NCBI GenBank assembly: GCA_005889475.1
Contig: VBGT01000028.1
Coordinates: forward strand, 1 to 53,812
Source: Chloroflexota bacterium
GTDB taxonomy: Bacteria; Chloroflexota; Limnocylindria; Limnocylindrales; CSP1-4
DNA: 53,812 nucleotides
Direction: 5' to 3'
The position numbers were made by a program, and so were the translations under genes. This document shows, piece after piece, positions 9,336 to 18,008 of this stretch (position 1 is the stretch's first letter; each line of letters starts with the position of its first letter). The notes under the pieces were generated by a model. It made no database searches. It saw only the letters and a list, made by a program, of their open reading frames with translations, and had not been told where the DNA came from.

Positions 9336-10186
9336 AACTCCATGACCTGAAACCCGCGCCCGGGTCGCGGCGGCCCAAGCGCCGCGTCGGACGAGGCATC
9401 GCCGCCGGCCAGGGCAAGACCGCGGGCCGCGGCACGAAGGGCCAGAAGGCGCGCGCCGGCGGCACCATCCCGGCCTGGTTCGAGGGCGGCCAGACCCCGC
9501 TCCACCAGCGCATCCCGAAGCTGCGCGGCTTCACCAACCTGTTCAAGATCGAGTTCGAGGTGGTGAACGTCGGCGACATCGCCCGACTCGTCGAGCTCGG
9601 TCAGCTCGAGAGCGGCGAGATGCCGGGCGCGAAGCCGTCGAAGAAGGGCGGCGCGGCCCCGATCACCGTCAACCAGGAGATCCTGCGTGCCGCCGGCCTC
9701 GTGCGACGCCTCGACCGGCCGATGAAGGTCCTGGGCGGCGGCGAGCTGGCGAGCGCCCTGTTCGTCGTCGCCGATGCGTTCAGCGCCAGCGCACGAGCCA
9801 AGATCGAAGGCGCGGGCGGCGCTGTCTCCGTGCTCGAGACCCCGGAGGTGAAGCGACCCCCGCTCCGCGCCGAGGCTGCGCCCGCGACCGAGGCTGCCGC
9901 GCCCGAAGGTGAGACGGCGCCTGCGGGCGATACGGCACCCGGCAGCGAGGCGGTCGCGACCGCGGGCGAGGCGGTCGCGAGCGCCGAGGCCCCGGCTGCG
10001 TCCACCGACGGCGCTCCGGAAGCAACGACCGAGGCCGTGAGTGAGGAGGCGCCCGCCGAGACGCCGAAGCGAGGAGCCAAGGCCAGGCGAGCCGCGGCGG
10101 AGCCGGCCGACGAAGAGGAGCCAGGCGCGCCCAAGGCCCGCGCACCTCGCAAGCCGCGCACCACGAAGCCCGACACGGACGCCTAG
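9332..10186 (+). CDS. rplO: 50S ribosomal protein L15 with ~120-residue C-terminal tail
   Basis: Residues 1-165 are a standard L15, a late 50S assembly protein: [20 protein letters not shown], a Gly/Arg-rich loop with AGQGKTAGRGTKGQKAR, then FEGGQTPLHQRIPKLRGF. The family ends near residue 150. Here a tail rich in Ala, Glu, Pro and Thr follows, then a basic end (KARAPRKPRTTKPD), so the tail changes from acidic to strongly basic. secY begins seven bases later, so the extension fills what would otherwise be a long gap. Confidence 0.94.
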   Translation: MKLHDLKPAPGSRRPKRRVGRGIAAGQGKTAGRGTKGQKARAGGTIPAWFEGGQTPLHQRIPKLRGFTNLFKIEFEVVNVGDIARLVELGQLESGEMPGAKPSKKGGAAPITVNQEILRAAGLVRRLDRPMKVLGGGELASALFVVADAFSASARAKIEGAGGAVSVLETPEVKRPPLRAEAAPATEAAAPEGETAPAGDTAPGSEAVATAGEAVASAEAPAASTDGAPEATTEAVSEEAPAETPKRGAKARRAAAEPADEEEPGAPKARAPRKPRTTKPDTDA

Positions 10187-10192
10187 CCCGCC

Positions 10193-11461
10193 GTGTTCGA
10201 GTCGCTGCTCAACGCCTTCCGCGCGCCTGACATCCGGCGCCGGATCCTGTTCGTCCTCGGGATCCTGATCGTCTACCGGCTGCTGGCCCAGGTGCCGCTG
10301 CCGGGCATCGATCGCGCGGCGCTGGCCGACTTCTTCAAGAACAACGCCGCGTTCGGGATCATCGACCTGTTCGCGGGCGGTGGGTTGTCGCAGCTGTCGA
10401 TCGTCGGGTTGGCGATGAACCCGTACATCAACGCCTCGATCATCATGCAGCTGATGACGGGCGTGATCCCGTCACTGCAGGCCCTGAGCCGCGAGGGCGA
10501 GTACGGTCGCCAGCGGCTGAACCAGTACACGCGCTACCTGACCGTCCCGATGGCCCTCCTGCAGGCGTTCGGCATCCTGTCGGCGCTGAGCGCGAGGGAC
10601 GTCATCATCGGCGGCTTCGGCCTCGGCAACGCCCAGAGCTGGGTGCAGATGGTCACCCTGGTCGCCGGCGCGATCGTCCTGATGTGGCTCGGCGAGCTGA
10701 TCACCGGCAACGGCATCAGCTTCATCATCTTCGCGGGCATCGTGAGCCGCGCTCCGGCGGGGGTGCTCGGCGTCCTGAGCCAGCCGTCGCCGCGTGACAT
10801 CGTCCTGTTCGTGATCCTGGCCATCGTCGCGGTGGCCGTGATCATCTACATCCAGGAGGGCCAGCGGCGGATCCCGATCCAATATGCCAGCCGGGTACGG
10901 GGCCGGCGCATGTACCAGGGCGGCCAGACCTTCCTCCCGCTGCGGGTCAACCTCGCGGGCGTGATCCCGATCATCTTCGCGATCAGCATCCTGGCCTTCC
11001 CCGGCCAGCTCGCGGCGTATTTCTCGTTCTCCCAGGTCGAGGGCGTGCGCAACGTCGCCAACGCGATCGGCGCGTTCCTGTCGCCGACCTCGATCCAGTA
11101 CGCGATCATCTACTTCGTCCTCGTCGTCGGGTTCACGTACTTCTACACCGCGTTCACGTTCAAGCCCGACGAGACCGCGGAGCAGCTGCGCAAGAACGGC
11201 GGGTTCATCCCGGGCATCCGTCCCGGCCGCCCGACGCAGGAGTACCTCGGCCGGGTCGTGAGCCGGATCACGCTCGCCGGCTCGCTGTTCCTCGGCTCCG
11301 TCGCCGTGTTCCCGGTGATCCTCGGCGGGCTCGACCCGTCCCTGCAGGGGCTCGCGATCGGCGGCACCGGCCTGCTGATCGTCGTCTCGGTCGTGGTCGA
11401 GACGATGAAGCAGATCGAGGCGCAGCTCATGATGCGGAATTACGAGGGGTTCATCCGATGA
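10193..11461 (+). CDS. secY: Protein translocase subunit SecY
   Basis: SecY is the ten-helix channel of the Sec translocon in the cytoplasmic membrane. The 422-residue protein has the N-terminal MFESLLNAFRAPDIRRRILF, the plug region with FAGGGLSQLSIVGLAMNPYI, several hydrophobic helices, and the cytoplasmic loop FKPDETAEQLRKNGGFIPGIRPG that contacts the ribosome and SecA. Length is normal. Its GTG start lies seven bases after rplO, and its place before adk is typical of the spc operon. Confidence 0.97.
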   Translation: MFESLLNAFRAPDIRRRILFVLGILIVYRLLAQVPLPGIDRAALADFFKNNAAFGIIDLFAGGGLSQLSIVGLAMNPYINASIIMQLMTGVIPSLQALSREGEYGRQRLNQYTRYLTVPMALLQAFGILSALSARDVIIGGFGLGNAQSWVQMVTLVAGAIVLMWLGELITGNGISFIIFAGIVSRAPAGVLGVLSQPSPRDIVLFVILAIVAVAVIIYIQEGQRRIPIQYASRVRGRRMYQGGQTFLPLRVNLAGVIPIIFAISILAFPGQLAAYFSFSQVEGVRNVANAIGAFLSPTSIQYAIIYFVLVVGFTYFYTAFTFKPDETAEQLRKNGGFIPGIRPGRPTQEYLGRVVSRITLAGSLFLGSVAVFPVILGGLDPSLQGLAIGGTGLLIVVSVVVETMKQIEAQLMMRNYEGFIR

Positions 11462-11488
11462 TGGCGCGGCTCGGGATGAGCTCACCGA

Positions 11489-11520
11489 GGACCGAGCCAA
11501 GCTCCGCGGGCGCTCGGTCC
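11489..11520 (+). other. Hairpin between secY and adk
   Basis: GGACCGAGC at 11489-11497 and GCTCGGTCC at 11512-11520 form a perfect 9-bp stem with a 14-base loop. No T tract follows, so it is not a classical terminator. It may be an mRNA processing or stability element in the secY-adk spacer. A 26-codon ATG ORF (11458-11538) that overlaps the secY stop spans it, but nothing shows that it is a gene. Confidence 0.5.
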
Positions 11521-11556
11521 GAGGTCTTCATCCGCTAGCGGCGGGAAGCGATCGCC

Positions 11557-12240
11557 ATGACGGTTGCGGTATTGCTCGGCGCGCCCGGCGCAGGCAAGGG
11601 AACGCAGGCGCCGCTGCTGGCGAAGCGGCTCGGCGTGCCGGTGCTCGCCTCCGGCGAGCTCCTTCGGGCTGAGGCCGCGACCGGCAGCGACGTCGGTCGC
11701 GAGGTCGACTCGATCATGCGCTCGGGCGAGCTCGTCCCGGATCAGACAGTGGTTCGACTGTTCCTCGATCGCCTCGGCCGCCCGGACGCCGAACGAGGCG
11801 CGATCCTCGACGGCTTCCCGCGCACGCGGGCCCAGGCGGCCGCCCTCGACGCGGCGCTTGCGGAGGTCGACGGCCGCGTCGACCGCGCGCTCCTGATCGA
11901 CGTCCCGACCGAGGACCTCATCTCACGCTTCGCCGACCGCGTGATCTGCCGCGCCGGCGGCCACGTCTACAACCTGCGCACGAACCCGCCGCGGGTGCCG
12001 GACGTATGCGACATCGATGGCTCGGAGCTGGTCCGGCGCGCGGACGACGCGGAGGAGACCGTGCGTGCCAGGATGCTGCAGCAGCTCGGGCCGCTCGAAG
12101 AGGTCGCCGATCACTACCGGCGGCTCGGCATCCTGACCGCCGTGGATGGGACGCAGTCGATCGACCGGGTGGCGGCAGACCTGGTGGCCGCCCTGAGCAG
12201 CCCGGCAGCGGACAGCCCCGCGGCGGCCGCAGGCAGGTGA
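11557..12240 (+). CDS. adk: Adenylate kinase
   Basis: This enzyme interconverts ATP + AMP and 2 ADP. The P-loop is GAPGAGKGTQ (residues 8-17), the AMP-binding DGFPRT is present, and the LID region has the arginines of the family. The LID keeps parts of the zinc site (a first Cys and VCD) but the second Cys of the usual CxxC is glycine (CRAGG), so zinc binding is doubtful. At 227 residues it is a long-form enzyme with an Ala-rich C-terminus. It is in the standard secY-adk-map order. Confidence 0.95.
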   Translation: MTVAVLLGAPGAGKGTQAPLLAKRLGVPVLASGELLRAEAATGSDVGREVDSIMRSGELVPDQTVVRLFLDRLGRPDAERGAILDGFPRTRAQAAALDAALAEVDGRVDRALLIDVPTEDLISRFADRVICRAGGHVYNLRTNPPRVPDVCDIDGSELVRRADDAEETVRARMLQQLGPLEEVADHYRRLGILTAVDGTQSIDRVAADLVAALSSPAADSPAAAAGR

Positions 12241-13016
12241 TCACGAGGAAGTCGGTCCGCGAGATCGACAAGATGCGGCGGGCGGGGCGGATCGTGGCGG
12301 AGGTGCTGGCGCTCGTCGAATCCGAGCTCAGGCCGGGCGTGACCACGGCGCATCTCGACCGGCTGGCCGAGCGCCACATCCTGGGCGCAGGGGCGATCCC
12401 CTCGTTCAAGGGCTACCTCGGCGGTGGCCGCTACGGCAAGGGCCCGCGGGCGTTTCCGGCGAGCACGTGCATCTCGATCGACTCCGAGGTCGTGCATGGC
12501 ATCCCCGGCGAGCGGACCATTCGCGCCGGCTCGCTCGTGTCCGTCGACGTCGGCGCCATCGTCGAGGGCTGGCACGGCGACGGCGCGCGAACGTTCGTGG
12601 TCGGTGACGTCGGCCAGCAGGCGCGTGACCTCGTCGACGCGACGCGGCTGGCGATGATGGCCGGCATCGGCGCGGCACAAGCCGGGGCGCGGGTGGGCGA
12701 CATCTCGGCCGCGGTCGAGGACGTCGGCAAGGCCCACGGCTTCGGCATCGTCCGCCCGTTCGTGGGCCACGGCATCGGCACCGAGATGCACCAGGAGCCG
12801 CAGGTCCCGAACTACCGTACCGGCTCCCGCGGCCCCGAGCTGTTGCCCGGCGTGTGCCTGGCGATCGAGCCGATGTTCACGCTCGGCAGCGGCGACGTCT
12901 ACGTCGAGGCCGACGGCTGGACCGTGAACACCGCCGATGACGCCCTCGCGGCCCACTTCGAGCACACCATCGCCGTCACGGACGACGGCCCGGAGATCCT
13001 CACGACGATCCGATGA
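12237..13016 (+). CDS. map: Methionine aminopeptidase type I
   Basis: Map removes the initiator methionine from new proteins with a dinuclear metal site. The 259-residue protein has the metal and substrate residues of the family: the His in SEVVHGIPG, Asp in SVDVGAIVEGWHGDGART, His in VGHGIGTEMHQEPQ, Glu in AIEPMF and Glu in the final FEHTIAVT. The GTG at 12237 overlaps the adk TGA. The track ORF starts 77 codons earlier inside adk, which is unlikely. Confidence 0.96.
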   Translation: MITRKSVREIDKMRRAGRIVAEVLALVESELRPGVTTAHLDRLAERHILGAGAIPSFKGYLGGGRYGKGPRAFPASTCISIDSEVVHGIPGERTIRAGSLVSVDVGAIVEGWHGDGARTFVVGDVGQQARDLVDATRLAMMAGIGAAQAGARVGDISAAVEDVGKAHGFGIVRPFVGHGIGTEMHQEPQVPNYRTGSRGPELLPGVCLAIEPMFTLGSGDVYVEADGWTVNTADDALAAHFEHTIAVTDDGPEILTTIR

Positions 13017-13029
13017 CGGCGATCGGTCG

Positions 13030-13059
13030 TTGCCAGGAACCAGGCATTTCTGATATGCT
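13030..13059 (+). promoter_or_regulatory. Sigma70-type promoter before infA
   Basis: TTGCCA (13030-13035) and TATGCT (13054-13059) are separated by 18 bases, and TG at 13051-13052 makes an extended -10. This is the best promoter inside the ribosomal cluster. It would start a transcript near 13066 that covers infA, rpmJ, rpsM, rpsK, rpsD, rpoA and beyond. Confidence 0.65.
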
Positions 13060-13073
13060 GCACGTTCGTGTGT

Positions 13074-13089
13074 CGGCCCGTCCGGGCCG
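13074..13089 (+). promoter_or_regulatory. Hairpin in the infA leader
   Basis: CGGCCCG and CGGGCCG form a perfect 7-bp stem with a two-base loop (six pairs with a four-base loop is more realistic). It lies just after the predicted start of transcription and upstream of the infA ribosome binding site. It may be an autogenous control site or merely a stability element. Confidence 0.45.
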
Positions 13090-13123
13090 GCACTCCGTGT
13101 GAGAAAGGGACCCAGCACCGCCC

Positions 13124-13342
13124 GTGGCGAAGCGAGATGCGATCGAGGTTGAAGGCACGGTCGTGGAGCCGTTGCCCAACACCATGTTTGCGGTCGAGCT
13201 CGAGAACGGACACAAAGTGCTGGCGCATATCTCCGGAAAGCTTCGGATGAACTTCATCCGGATCCTGCCCGGCGACCGCGTGCGAGTCGAGCTGTCGCCC
13301 TACGACCTGACCCGCGGGCGGATCACGTACCGCCTGAAGTAA
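13124..13342 (+). CDS. infA: Translation initiation factor IF-1
   Basis: IF-1 binds the 30S A site during initiation. The 72-residue protein has the exact family length and OB-fold motifs: [20 protein letters not shown], then [19 protein letters not shown] and the end ITYRLK. The GTG start gives [11 protein letters not shown], slightly different from the usual MAKEDVIE but in register. It heads a second transcription unit with its own promoter. Confidence 0.97.
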   Translation: MAKRDAIEVEGTVVEPLPNTMFAVELENGHKVLAHISGKLRMNFIRILPGDRVRVELSPYDLTRGRITYRLK

Positions 13343-13398
13343 CCGCTCAAAGAACCCGTCCCCCGAGGACGAGCACAGGAAACGACAACGAGGAAGCG

Positions 13399-13512
13399 TT
13401 GAAAGTCAGAGCCTCGATCAAGGCACGCTGCGACAACTGCAAAGTCATCCGCCGTCACGGGACCGTGATGGTCATCTGCACCAACCCCAAGCACAAGCAG
13501 CGGCAGGGGTAG
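13399..13512 (+). CDS. rpmJ: 50S ribosomal protein L36 (not in ORF track)
   Basis: This 37-residue gene is too short for the ORF track. It reads [20 protein letters not shown] and then [17 protein letters not shown]. The CxxC pair plus C and H form the L36 zinc site, so it is the C+ type. It starts with TTG, with AGGAAG directly upstream as ribosome binding site. The position between infA and rpsM is the standard one. Confidence 0.96.
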   Translation: MKVRASIKARCDNCKVIRRHGTVMVICTNPKHKQRQG

Positions 13513-13521
13513 GGCAGACCG

Positions 13522-13899
13522 ATGGCACGCATCGCCGGCATCGACATCCCCCGCGAGAAGCGGGTGGAGGTCGCGCTCACGTACATCTACGGCATCGGCC
13601 TGCCGACCGCCCAGAAGATCCTCGTCCAGACGAGCGTCAACGCCGACACCCGCGTCCGCGACCTGACCGAGGACCAGGTGAACCGGCTGCGCGAGCTCAT
13701 CGATCGGCGATTCAAGGTCGAGGGCGACCTCCGGCGCGAGGTCGCGACCAACATCAAGCGACTGCAGGACATCGGCTCGTACCGCGGCCTGCGCCACCGG
13801 CGCAACCTGCCCGTGCGCGGGCAGCGGACCAAGACCAACGCGCGCCAGCGGCGCGGCCCGAAGCGCACGGTCGGCGCTCGGCGCAAGGCCACGAAGTAA
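13522..13899 (+). CDS. rpsM: 30S ribosomal protein S13
   Basis: S13 sits in the 30S head and contacts L5 and the P-site tRNA. The 125-residue protein has [26 protein letters not shown] at its start (two recognised blocks), the helix-two-turn-helix region, and the C-terminal signature [20 protein letters not shown] with a basic tail. It follows rpmJ after nine bases. Confidence 0.97.
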   Translation: MARIAGIDIPREKRVEVALTYIYGIGLPTAQKILVQTSVNADTRVRDLTEDQVNRLRELIDRRFKVEGDLRREVATNIKRLQDIGSYRGLRHRRNLPVRGQRTKTNARQRRGPKRTVGARRKATK

Positions 13900-13917
13900 G
13901 GCGGGGATCGAAGCGAC

Positions 13918-14313
13918 ATGGCTGAACGCAAGAAGGCGGTCAAGCAGCGACGCCGTGAGAAGAAGAACGTCCCGGTCGGGCACGCTCGGATCCAGGCCTC
14001 GTTCAACAACACGATCATCACGATCACCGATCTCGGCGGCTCGGTCGTGAGCTGGGGCTCGGCCGGCGTGGCCGGGTTCAAGGGCTCGCGCAAGAGCACG
14101 CCCTACGCCGCCGCGCTGTCGGCCGAGGTGGCCGCGCGCAAGGCGATGGAGCACGGGATGCGCCAGGTCGAGGTGTTCGTCAAGGGCCCCGGCGCCGGGC
14201 GCGAGCAGGCCATCCGCTCGCTGCAGGCCGCCGGGCTGGAAGTCACCGCCATCACCGACGTCACCCCGGTCCCGCACAACGGCTGCCGCCCGCCCAAGCG
14301 GCGCAGGGTCTGA
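13918..14313 (+). CDS. rpsK: 30S ribosomal protein S11
   Basis: S11 forms the platform of the 30S subunit near the E site. The 131-residue protein has the motifs [37 protein letters not shown] and the end [16 protein letters not shown], all typical. Its basic N-terminus of about 15 residues is in the normal range for the family. Confidence 0.97.
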   Translation: MAERKKAVKQRRREKKNVPVGHARIQASFNNTIITITDLGGSVVSWGSAGVAGFKGSRKSTPYAAALSAEVAARKAMEHGMRQVEVFVKGPGAGREQAIRSLQAAGLEVTAITDVTPVPHNGCRPPKRRRV

Positions 14314-14317
14314 GCAG

Positions 14318-14944
14318 ATGGCCCGCTACACCGAGTCCGTCTGCCGCCTGTGCCGTCGAGAGGGCGCCAAGCTCTTCCTCAAGGGCACCCGCTGCTACAC
14401 CAAGAAGTGCTCGTTCGAGCGCCGCCCGACCCCGCCCGGCCAGCACGGCGTCCGCCGCCGCAAGATGGGCGACTTCGGCATCCAGCTCCGCGAGAAGCAG
14501 AAGATGCGCCGCGTGTACGGCGTGCTCGAGCGCCAGTTCCGGAACTACTTCCGGTACGCCGAGGAGCACACCGGCGTTACCGGCGAGGCGCTGCTCCAGT
14601 CGCTCGAGACCCGGCTCGACAACGTCGTCTTCCGCCTCGGCTTCGCGAGCTCCCGGGCGCAGGCCCGCCAGCTCGTCACCCATGGCCACTTCGCGGTCAA
14701 TGGCGTTCCCACGAACGTGGCGTCGTACGCGACGAAGCCCGGCGATCGCGTGGAGGTGCGCGAGAGCCGCCGTGGCCGCGAGGCGTTCAAGGTCATCCGC
14801 GAGACGCTGCGCTCGCACACGGCCCCGGACTGGCTGAGCCTCGATGCCGCCAAGCTCGCCGGGTCCGTCTCCAGCTTGCCCCGCCGCGACCAGATGCCGC
14901 TCGACCTGTCCGAGCAGCTCGTGGTCGAGTACTACTCGAGGTAG
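14318..14944 (+). CDS. rpsD: 30S ribosomal protein S4, zinc-binding type
   Basis: S4 starts 16S assembly and acts in fidelity. The 208-residue protein has four N-terminal cysteines in the pattern C-x2-C-x13-C-x4-C (CRLC to KCSF), the zinc form. Then come RKMGDFGIQLREKQKMRRVY and the S4 RNA-binding motif LDNVVFRLGFASSRAQARQL. Length is normal. rpoA starts eight bases after the stop codon. Confidence 0.97.
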   Translation: MARYTESVCRLCRREGAKLFLKGTRCYTKKCSFERRPTPPGQHGVRRRKMGDFGIQLREKQKMRRVYGVLERQFRNYFRYAEEHTGVTGEALLQSLETRLDNVVFRLGFASSRAQARQLVTHGHFAVNGVPTNVASYATKPGDRVEVRESRRGREAFKVIRETLRSHTAPDWLSLDAAKLAGSVSSLPRRDQMPLDLSEQLVVEYYSR

Positions 14945-14952
14945 CCCCACTC

Positions 14953-15951
14953 ATGATCGAACAGCTCGAGACCCCGCAGATCGAGTCCGTCGAAGAGGTC
15001 GGCACGTACGCCAAGTACGAGGTCGGTCCGCTCCAGGCGGGCTACGGCGTGACCCTCGGCAACGCGCTCCGGCGCGTCCTCCTGTCCTCCCTCGAGGGCG
15101 CCGCCGTGACGTCGCTCCAGATCCGCGACGTGTACCAGGAGTTCTCCACGATGCCCGGCGTCAAGGAAGACGTCACCCAGATCGTGCTGAACGTCAAGAA
15201 GCTGCGCATGAAGAGCTTCGCGACCCACCCGGTGCAGCTCCGCCTGACCAAGAGTGGTGCGGGCCCGGTGCTCGCCGCGGACGTCATGGAGTCGGCCGAT
15301 GTCGAGATCGTGAACCGCGACCTCGTGCTGATGACCCTCGACTCGGACGACGTGACGATCGACATGGACATGACCGTCGAGCGTGGCGTCGGCTACCTCG
15401 GCGTCGAGCGCACCGAGGCGCTGCCGATCGGCGTGATCGCGGTCGACGCCATCTTCACCCCGGTTCGCAAGGTGAACTACTGGGTCGAGAGCACGCGCGT
15501 CGGCCAGGTCACCAACTTCGACAAGCTGACGATCGAGATCGAGACCGACGGCACCATCGGGCCGGAGGAGGCGCTGAGCCGCGCCTCGTCGATCCTGATC
15601 GAGCAGTTCCGCCCGTTCGTGACGATCGGGCAGGCCCAGATGGCCGCCGATCGCGGTGTGCCCGGCATCCCGCAGCTGCCGCCGAACATGCTCGACATGC
15701 CCATCGAAGAGCTCGACCTCCCGATGCGCGCCTACAACTCGCTCAAGCGCAACAACATCGTCAAGGTCGGGCAGCTCCTCCAGCTCAAGGACGAGGACCT
15801 GCTCCGGATGCGCAACTTCGGCAAGAAGTCGCTCGACGAGATGAAGGAGCGGCTCAGGATGCGCGGGTTCATCCTGCCGGAGACCGAGCCGTCGGAGTTC
15901 GGCGATGAGGAGACCGAGGGCGAAGCGACATTCGAGGACGAGGAATCCTGA
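14953..15951 (+). CDS. rpoA: DNA-directed RNA polymerase alpha subunit
   Basis: Alpha dimerises to nucleate RNA polymerase assembly. Residues 1-230 are the N-terminal domain (YGVTLGNALRRVLLSSLEGAAV is recognisable in parts). The C-terminal domain that contacts UP elements and activators follows, with ELDLPMRAYNSLKRNNI and MRNFGKKSLDEMKERL. The total is 332 residues, with an acidic tail after the last helix. The track ORF starts within rpsD; ATG 14953 fits the family. Confidence 0.97.
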   Translation: MIEQLETPQIESVEEVGTYAKYEVGPLQAGYGVTLGNALRRVLLSSLEGAAVTSLQIRDVYQEFSTMPGVKEDVTQIVLNVKKLRMKSFATHPVQLRLTKSGAGPVLAADVMESADVEIVNRDLVLMTLDSDDVTIDMDMTVERGVGYLGVERTEALPIGVIAVDAIFTPVRKVNYWVESTRVGQVTNFDKLTIEIETDGTIGPEEALSRASSILIEQFRPFVTIGQAQMAADRGVPGIPQLPPNMLDMPIEELDLPMRAYNSLKRNNIVKVGQLLQLKDEDLLRMRNFGKKSLDEMKERLRMRGFILPETEPSEFGDEETEGEATFEDEES

Positions 15952-15954
15952 GCG

Positions 15955-16311
15955 ATGACCTCGCACCGCATCGACGGCCGCAAGCTCGGCCGGTCGATGG
16001 GCCACCGCCTTGCGCTCTACAAGAACCTGACCGTGTCGGTGCTGCGCTACGAGCGCGTCCGGACGACCGAGGCCAAGGCCAAGGAGGTCCAGGGTCGCAT
16101 CGAGAAGGCGATCACGCTCGCCAAGCGCGGTGACCTGTCGGCGCGGCGCGCCATCATCTCGCAATTCCCGACCGAGCCGCTCGTCGTGACCAAGCTGTTC
16201 GATGAGATCGCTCCCAAATACGCCGATCGCTCCTCCGGCTTCACCCGCATCGTCAAGATCGGGCCGCGGCCGGGCGACGCGGCGGAAATCGTCCAGATCG
16301 AACTGGTCTAA
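15955..16311 (+). CDS. rplQ: 50S ribosomal protein L17
   Basis: The 118-residue L17 has MTSHRIDGRKLGRSMGHRLAL and KNLTVSVLRYERVRTTEAKAKEVQ at the N-terminal half and the family's RIVKIGPRPGDAAEIVQIEL end. It lies at the bottom of the 50S near the tunnel exit. It directly follows rpoA and ends three bases before truA. Confidence 0.96.
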   Translation: MTSHRIDGRKLGRSMGHRLALYKNLTVSVLRYERVRTTEAKAKEVQGRIEKAITLAKRGDLSARRAIISQFPTEPLVVTKLFDEIAPKYADRSSGFTRIVKIGPRPGDAAEIVQIELV

Positions 16312-16314
16312 GCG

Positions 16315-17121
16315 ATGCCCGAGAGGGCACGACGTGGGCGGACCGCTCGACGGTTCAGGGCCACGGTTGAATACGACGGCACGGAGTTCGCGGGCTTTCA
16401 GCTACAGCCGAAGGCCCGCACCATCCAGGGAGAGCTCGAGGCCGCGCTGGCCCGCCTGTCCGGCGGGATCCGCCAGCCGGTCGTCGGTGCGGGACGGACC
16501 GACGCCGGGGTGCATGCCACGGGCCAGGTGATCGCGTTCACCTATCCGGGCAGCCTCTCGGTCGAGGCCCTGGGGGCGGCGCTCAACGGGACGCTCCCGC
16601 CGGATGTCGCGGTGCGCGACCTCCGTCGGGCGCCCGCCGGGTTCAACCCCCGCTACGCGGCCCGCTACCGGGAGTACCGGTATTCTGTCTGGAACGGCCC
16701 GCGGAGCCCGCTCCGGGAGCGCACCGCGCTCTGGGTGCGGCAGGACCTCGACACCAGCGCGATGGCGCGAGCCGCGACGGCCTTCGAGGGCCGGCACGAC
16801 TTCAGCGCTTTCGGCGGGGCCGATCCACAGCCGGTCCGGACCGTGCACCGGCTCCGGGTCCGGCGCGACGGGTCGCTGGTGACGATCGACGTGCGAGCCG
16901 ACGCCCTCCTGCGCGGCATGGTGCGACGCATCGTCGCCGCCCTGCTCGCGGTGGGCAAGGGAGAGCTGGACGCCTCGGCCGTTCCGGGGCTGCTCAGCGG
17001 CGGAGAGCCGGCACTGGCCGGCGCGGCCGCCCCGGCCCGAGGCCTGTGCCTCCGGCGCGTCGCCCTCGGGCGGCGCCAGATACAGGACGCAACAGGACAG
17101 GACGCAGGACACGAGGATTGA
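16315..17121 (+). CDS. truA: tRNA pseudouridine(38-40) synthase
   Basis: TruA isomerises uridines 38-40 in the tRNA anticodon stem. The 268-residue protein has the start ATVEYDGTEFAGFQLQP and the catalytic Asp in the motif GRTDAGVHATGQ. It also has the ARYREYRYSVWNG strand, HDFSAFGG, and the end DALLRGMVRRIVAALLAVG. It sits between rplQ and rplM, a common arrangement. Its TGA overlaps the rplM ATG by one base. Confidence 0.95.
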   Translation: MPERARRGRTARRFRATVEYDGTEFAGFQLQPKARTIQGELEAALARLSGGIRQPVVGAGRTDAGVHATGQVIAFTYPGSLSVEALGAALNGTLPPDVAVRDLRRAPAGFNPRYAARYREYRYSVWNGPRSPLRERTALWVRQDLDTSAMARAATAFEGRHDFSAFGGADPQPVRTVHRLRVRRDGSLVTIDVRADALLRGMVRRIVAALLAVGKGELDASAVPGLLSGGEPALAGAAAPARGLCLRRVALGRRQIQDATGQDAGHED

Positions 17122-17552
17122 TGAACGACAAGACGTATACCGCGCGACAGGGCGAGATCGAGCGCAACTGGTTCGTCGTCGATGCGACGGGCGAGACGCT
17201 CGGTCGGCTCGCCACGCGGGTCGCCCGTGTCCTCGAGGGCAAGCACAAGCCGACCTGGTCGCCGAACCTCGACGGCGGCGATCACGTGATCGTGCTCAAC
17301 GCTCGGAAGGTCTCGGTGAGCGCCGCCAAGCTCGAGACGAAGACGTACGTGCGTCACAGCGGCCACCCGCAGGGCCTCAAGGAGGAGTCGCTCGGCAGGC
17401 TGCTCGAGCGCCGTCCCGAGGAGGTCATCCGGCGCGCGATCAAGGGTATGCTCCCGCACACTCGCCTCGGCGCCCAACAGCTGCGCAAGCTCAAGATCTA
17501 CGCCGGCTCGGACCATCCCCATCAGGCCCAGCGGCCTGAGCCGCTCGCCTGA
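17121..17552 (+). CDS. rplM: 50S ribosomal protein L13
   Basis: L13 is an early 23S-binding assembly protein. The 143-residue protein has [19 protein letters not shown], then [20 protein letters not shown], and the motif [22 protein letters not shown], ending with the usual [11 protein letters not shown]. The ATG at 17121 overlaps the truA stop; the track ORF is longer at the 5' end and less likely. Confidence 0.97.
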   Translation: MNDKTYTARQGEIERNWFVVDATGETLGRLATRVARVLEGKHKPTWSPNLDGGDHVIVLNARKVSVSAAKLETKTYVRHSGHPQGLKEESLGRLLERRPEEVIRRAIKGMLPHTRLGAQQLRKLKIYAGSDHPHQAQRPEPLA

Positions 17553-17565
17553 CGGAGGACTGCAC

Positions 17566-17964
17566 ATGACCACCTCGGCGTTCAACTCGGGCACGGGACG
17601 GCGCAAGACGGCCGTCGCCCGCGTCCGGCTGCTGCCCGGTGAGGGCGAGATCGTGATCAATGGCCGTTCCCTCGTCGAGCACTTCGGCGCGGCGATCGAT
17701 GAGGCCGAGATCCGCCTGCCGTTCCGGGTCACGAACACGGACGGGCGCTACAACGCGATGATCAAGGTCGAGGGTGGCGGGGTCACCGGGCAGGCCGGCG
17801 CGGTCCGCCACGGCATCGCCCGAGCGCTGCTCGAGCTCGACCCGGAGGGCCACCGCCTCCAGCTGCGTCAGGCCGGGCTGCTGACCCGCGACCCGCGCAT
17901 GAATGAACGCAAGAAGTACGGCCTCAAGCGTGCCCGCAAGGCGCCGCAGTACACCAAGCGATAG
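17566..17964 (+). CDS. rpsI: 30S ribosomal protein S9
   Basis: S9 has a C-terminal tail reaching the P-site tRNA. The 132-residue sequence has [20 protein letters not shown] near its start, the [20 protein letters not shown] segment, and the typical end [26 protein letters not shown], given here as separate blocks. It is the last gene of the ribosomal cluster; GGAGGA provides the ribosome binding site. Confidence 0.97.
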   Translation: MTTSAFNSGTGRRKTAVARVRLLPGEGEIVINGRSLVEHFGAAIDEAEIRLPFRVTNTDGRYNAMIKVEGGGVTGQAGAVRHGIARALLELDPEGHRLQLRQAGLLTRDPRMNERKKYGLKRARKAPQYTKR

Positions 17965-18008
17965 GGTCCCAGTACCCCCGGCGGTGACCGTTGCGGCGGC
18001 CACCGCGC

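Noticed and set aside
17981-18006. Rho-independent terminator after rpsI (GCGGTG...CACCGC)
   Set aside because: The stem is only six pairs with a 14-base loop, and no T tract follows; in such GC-rich DNA this is expected by chance.
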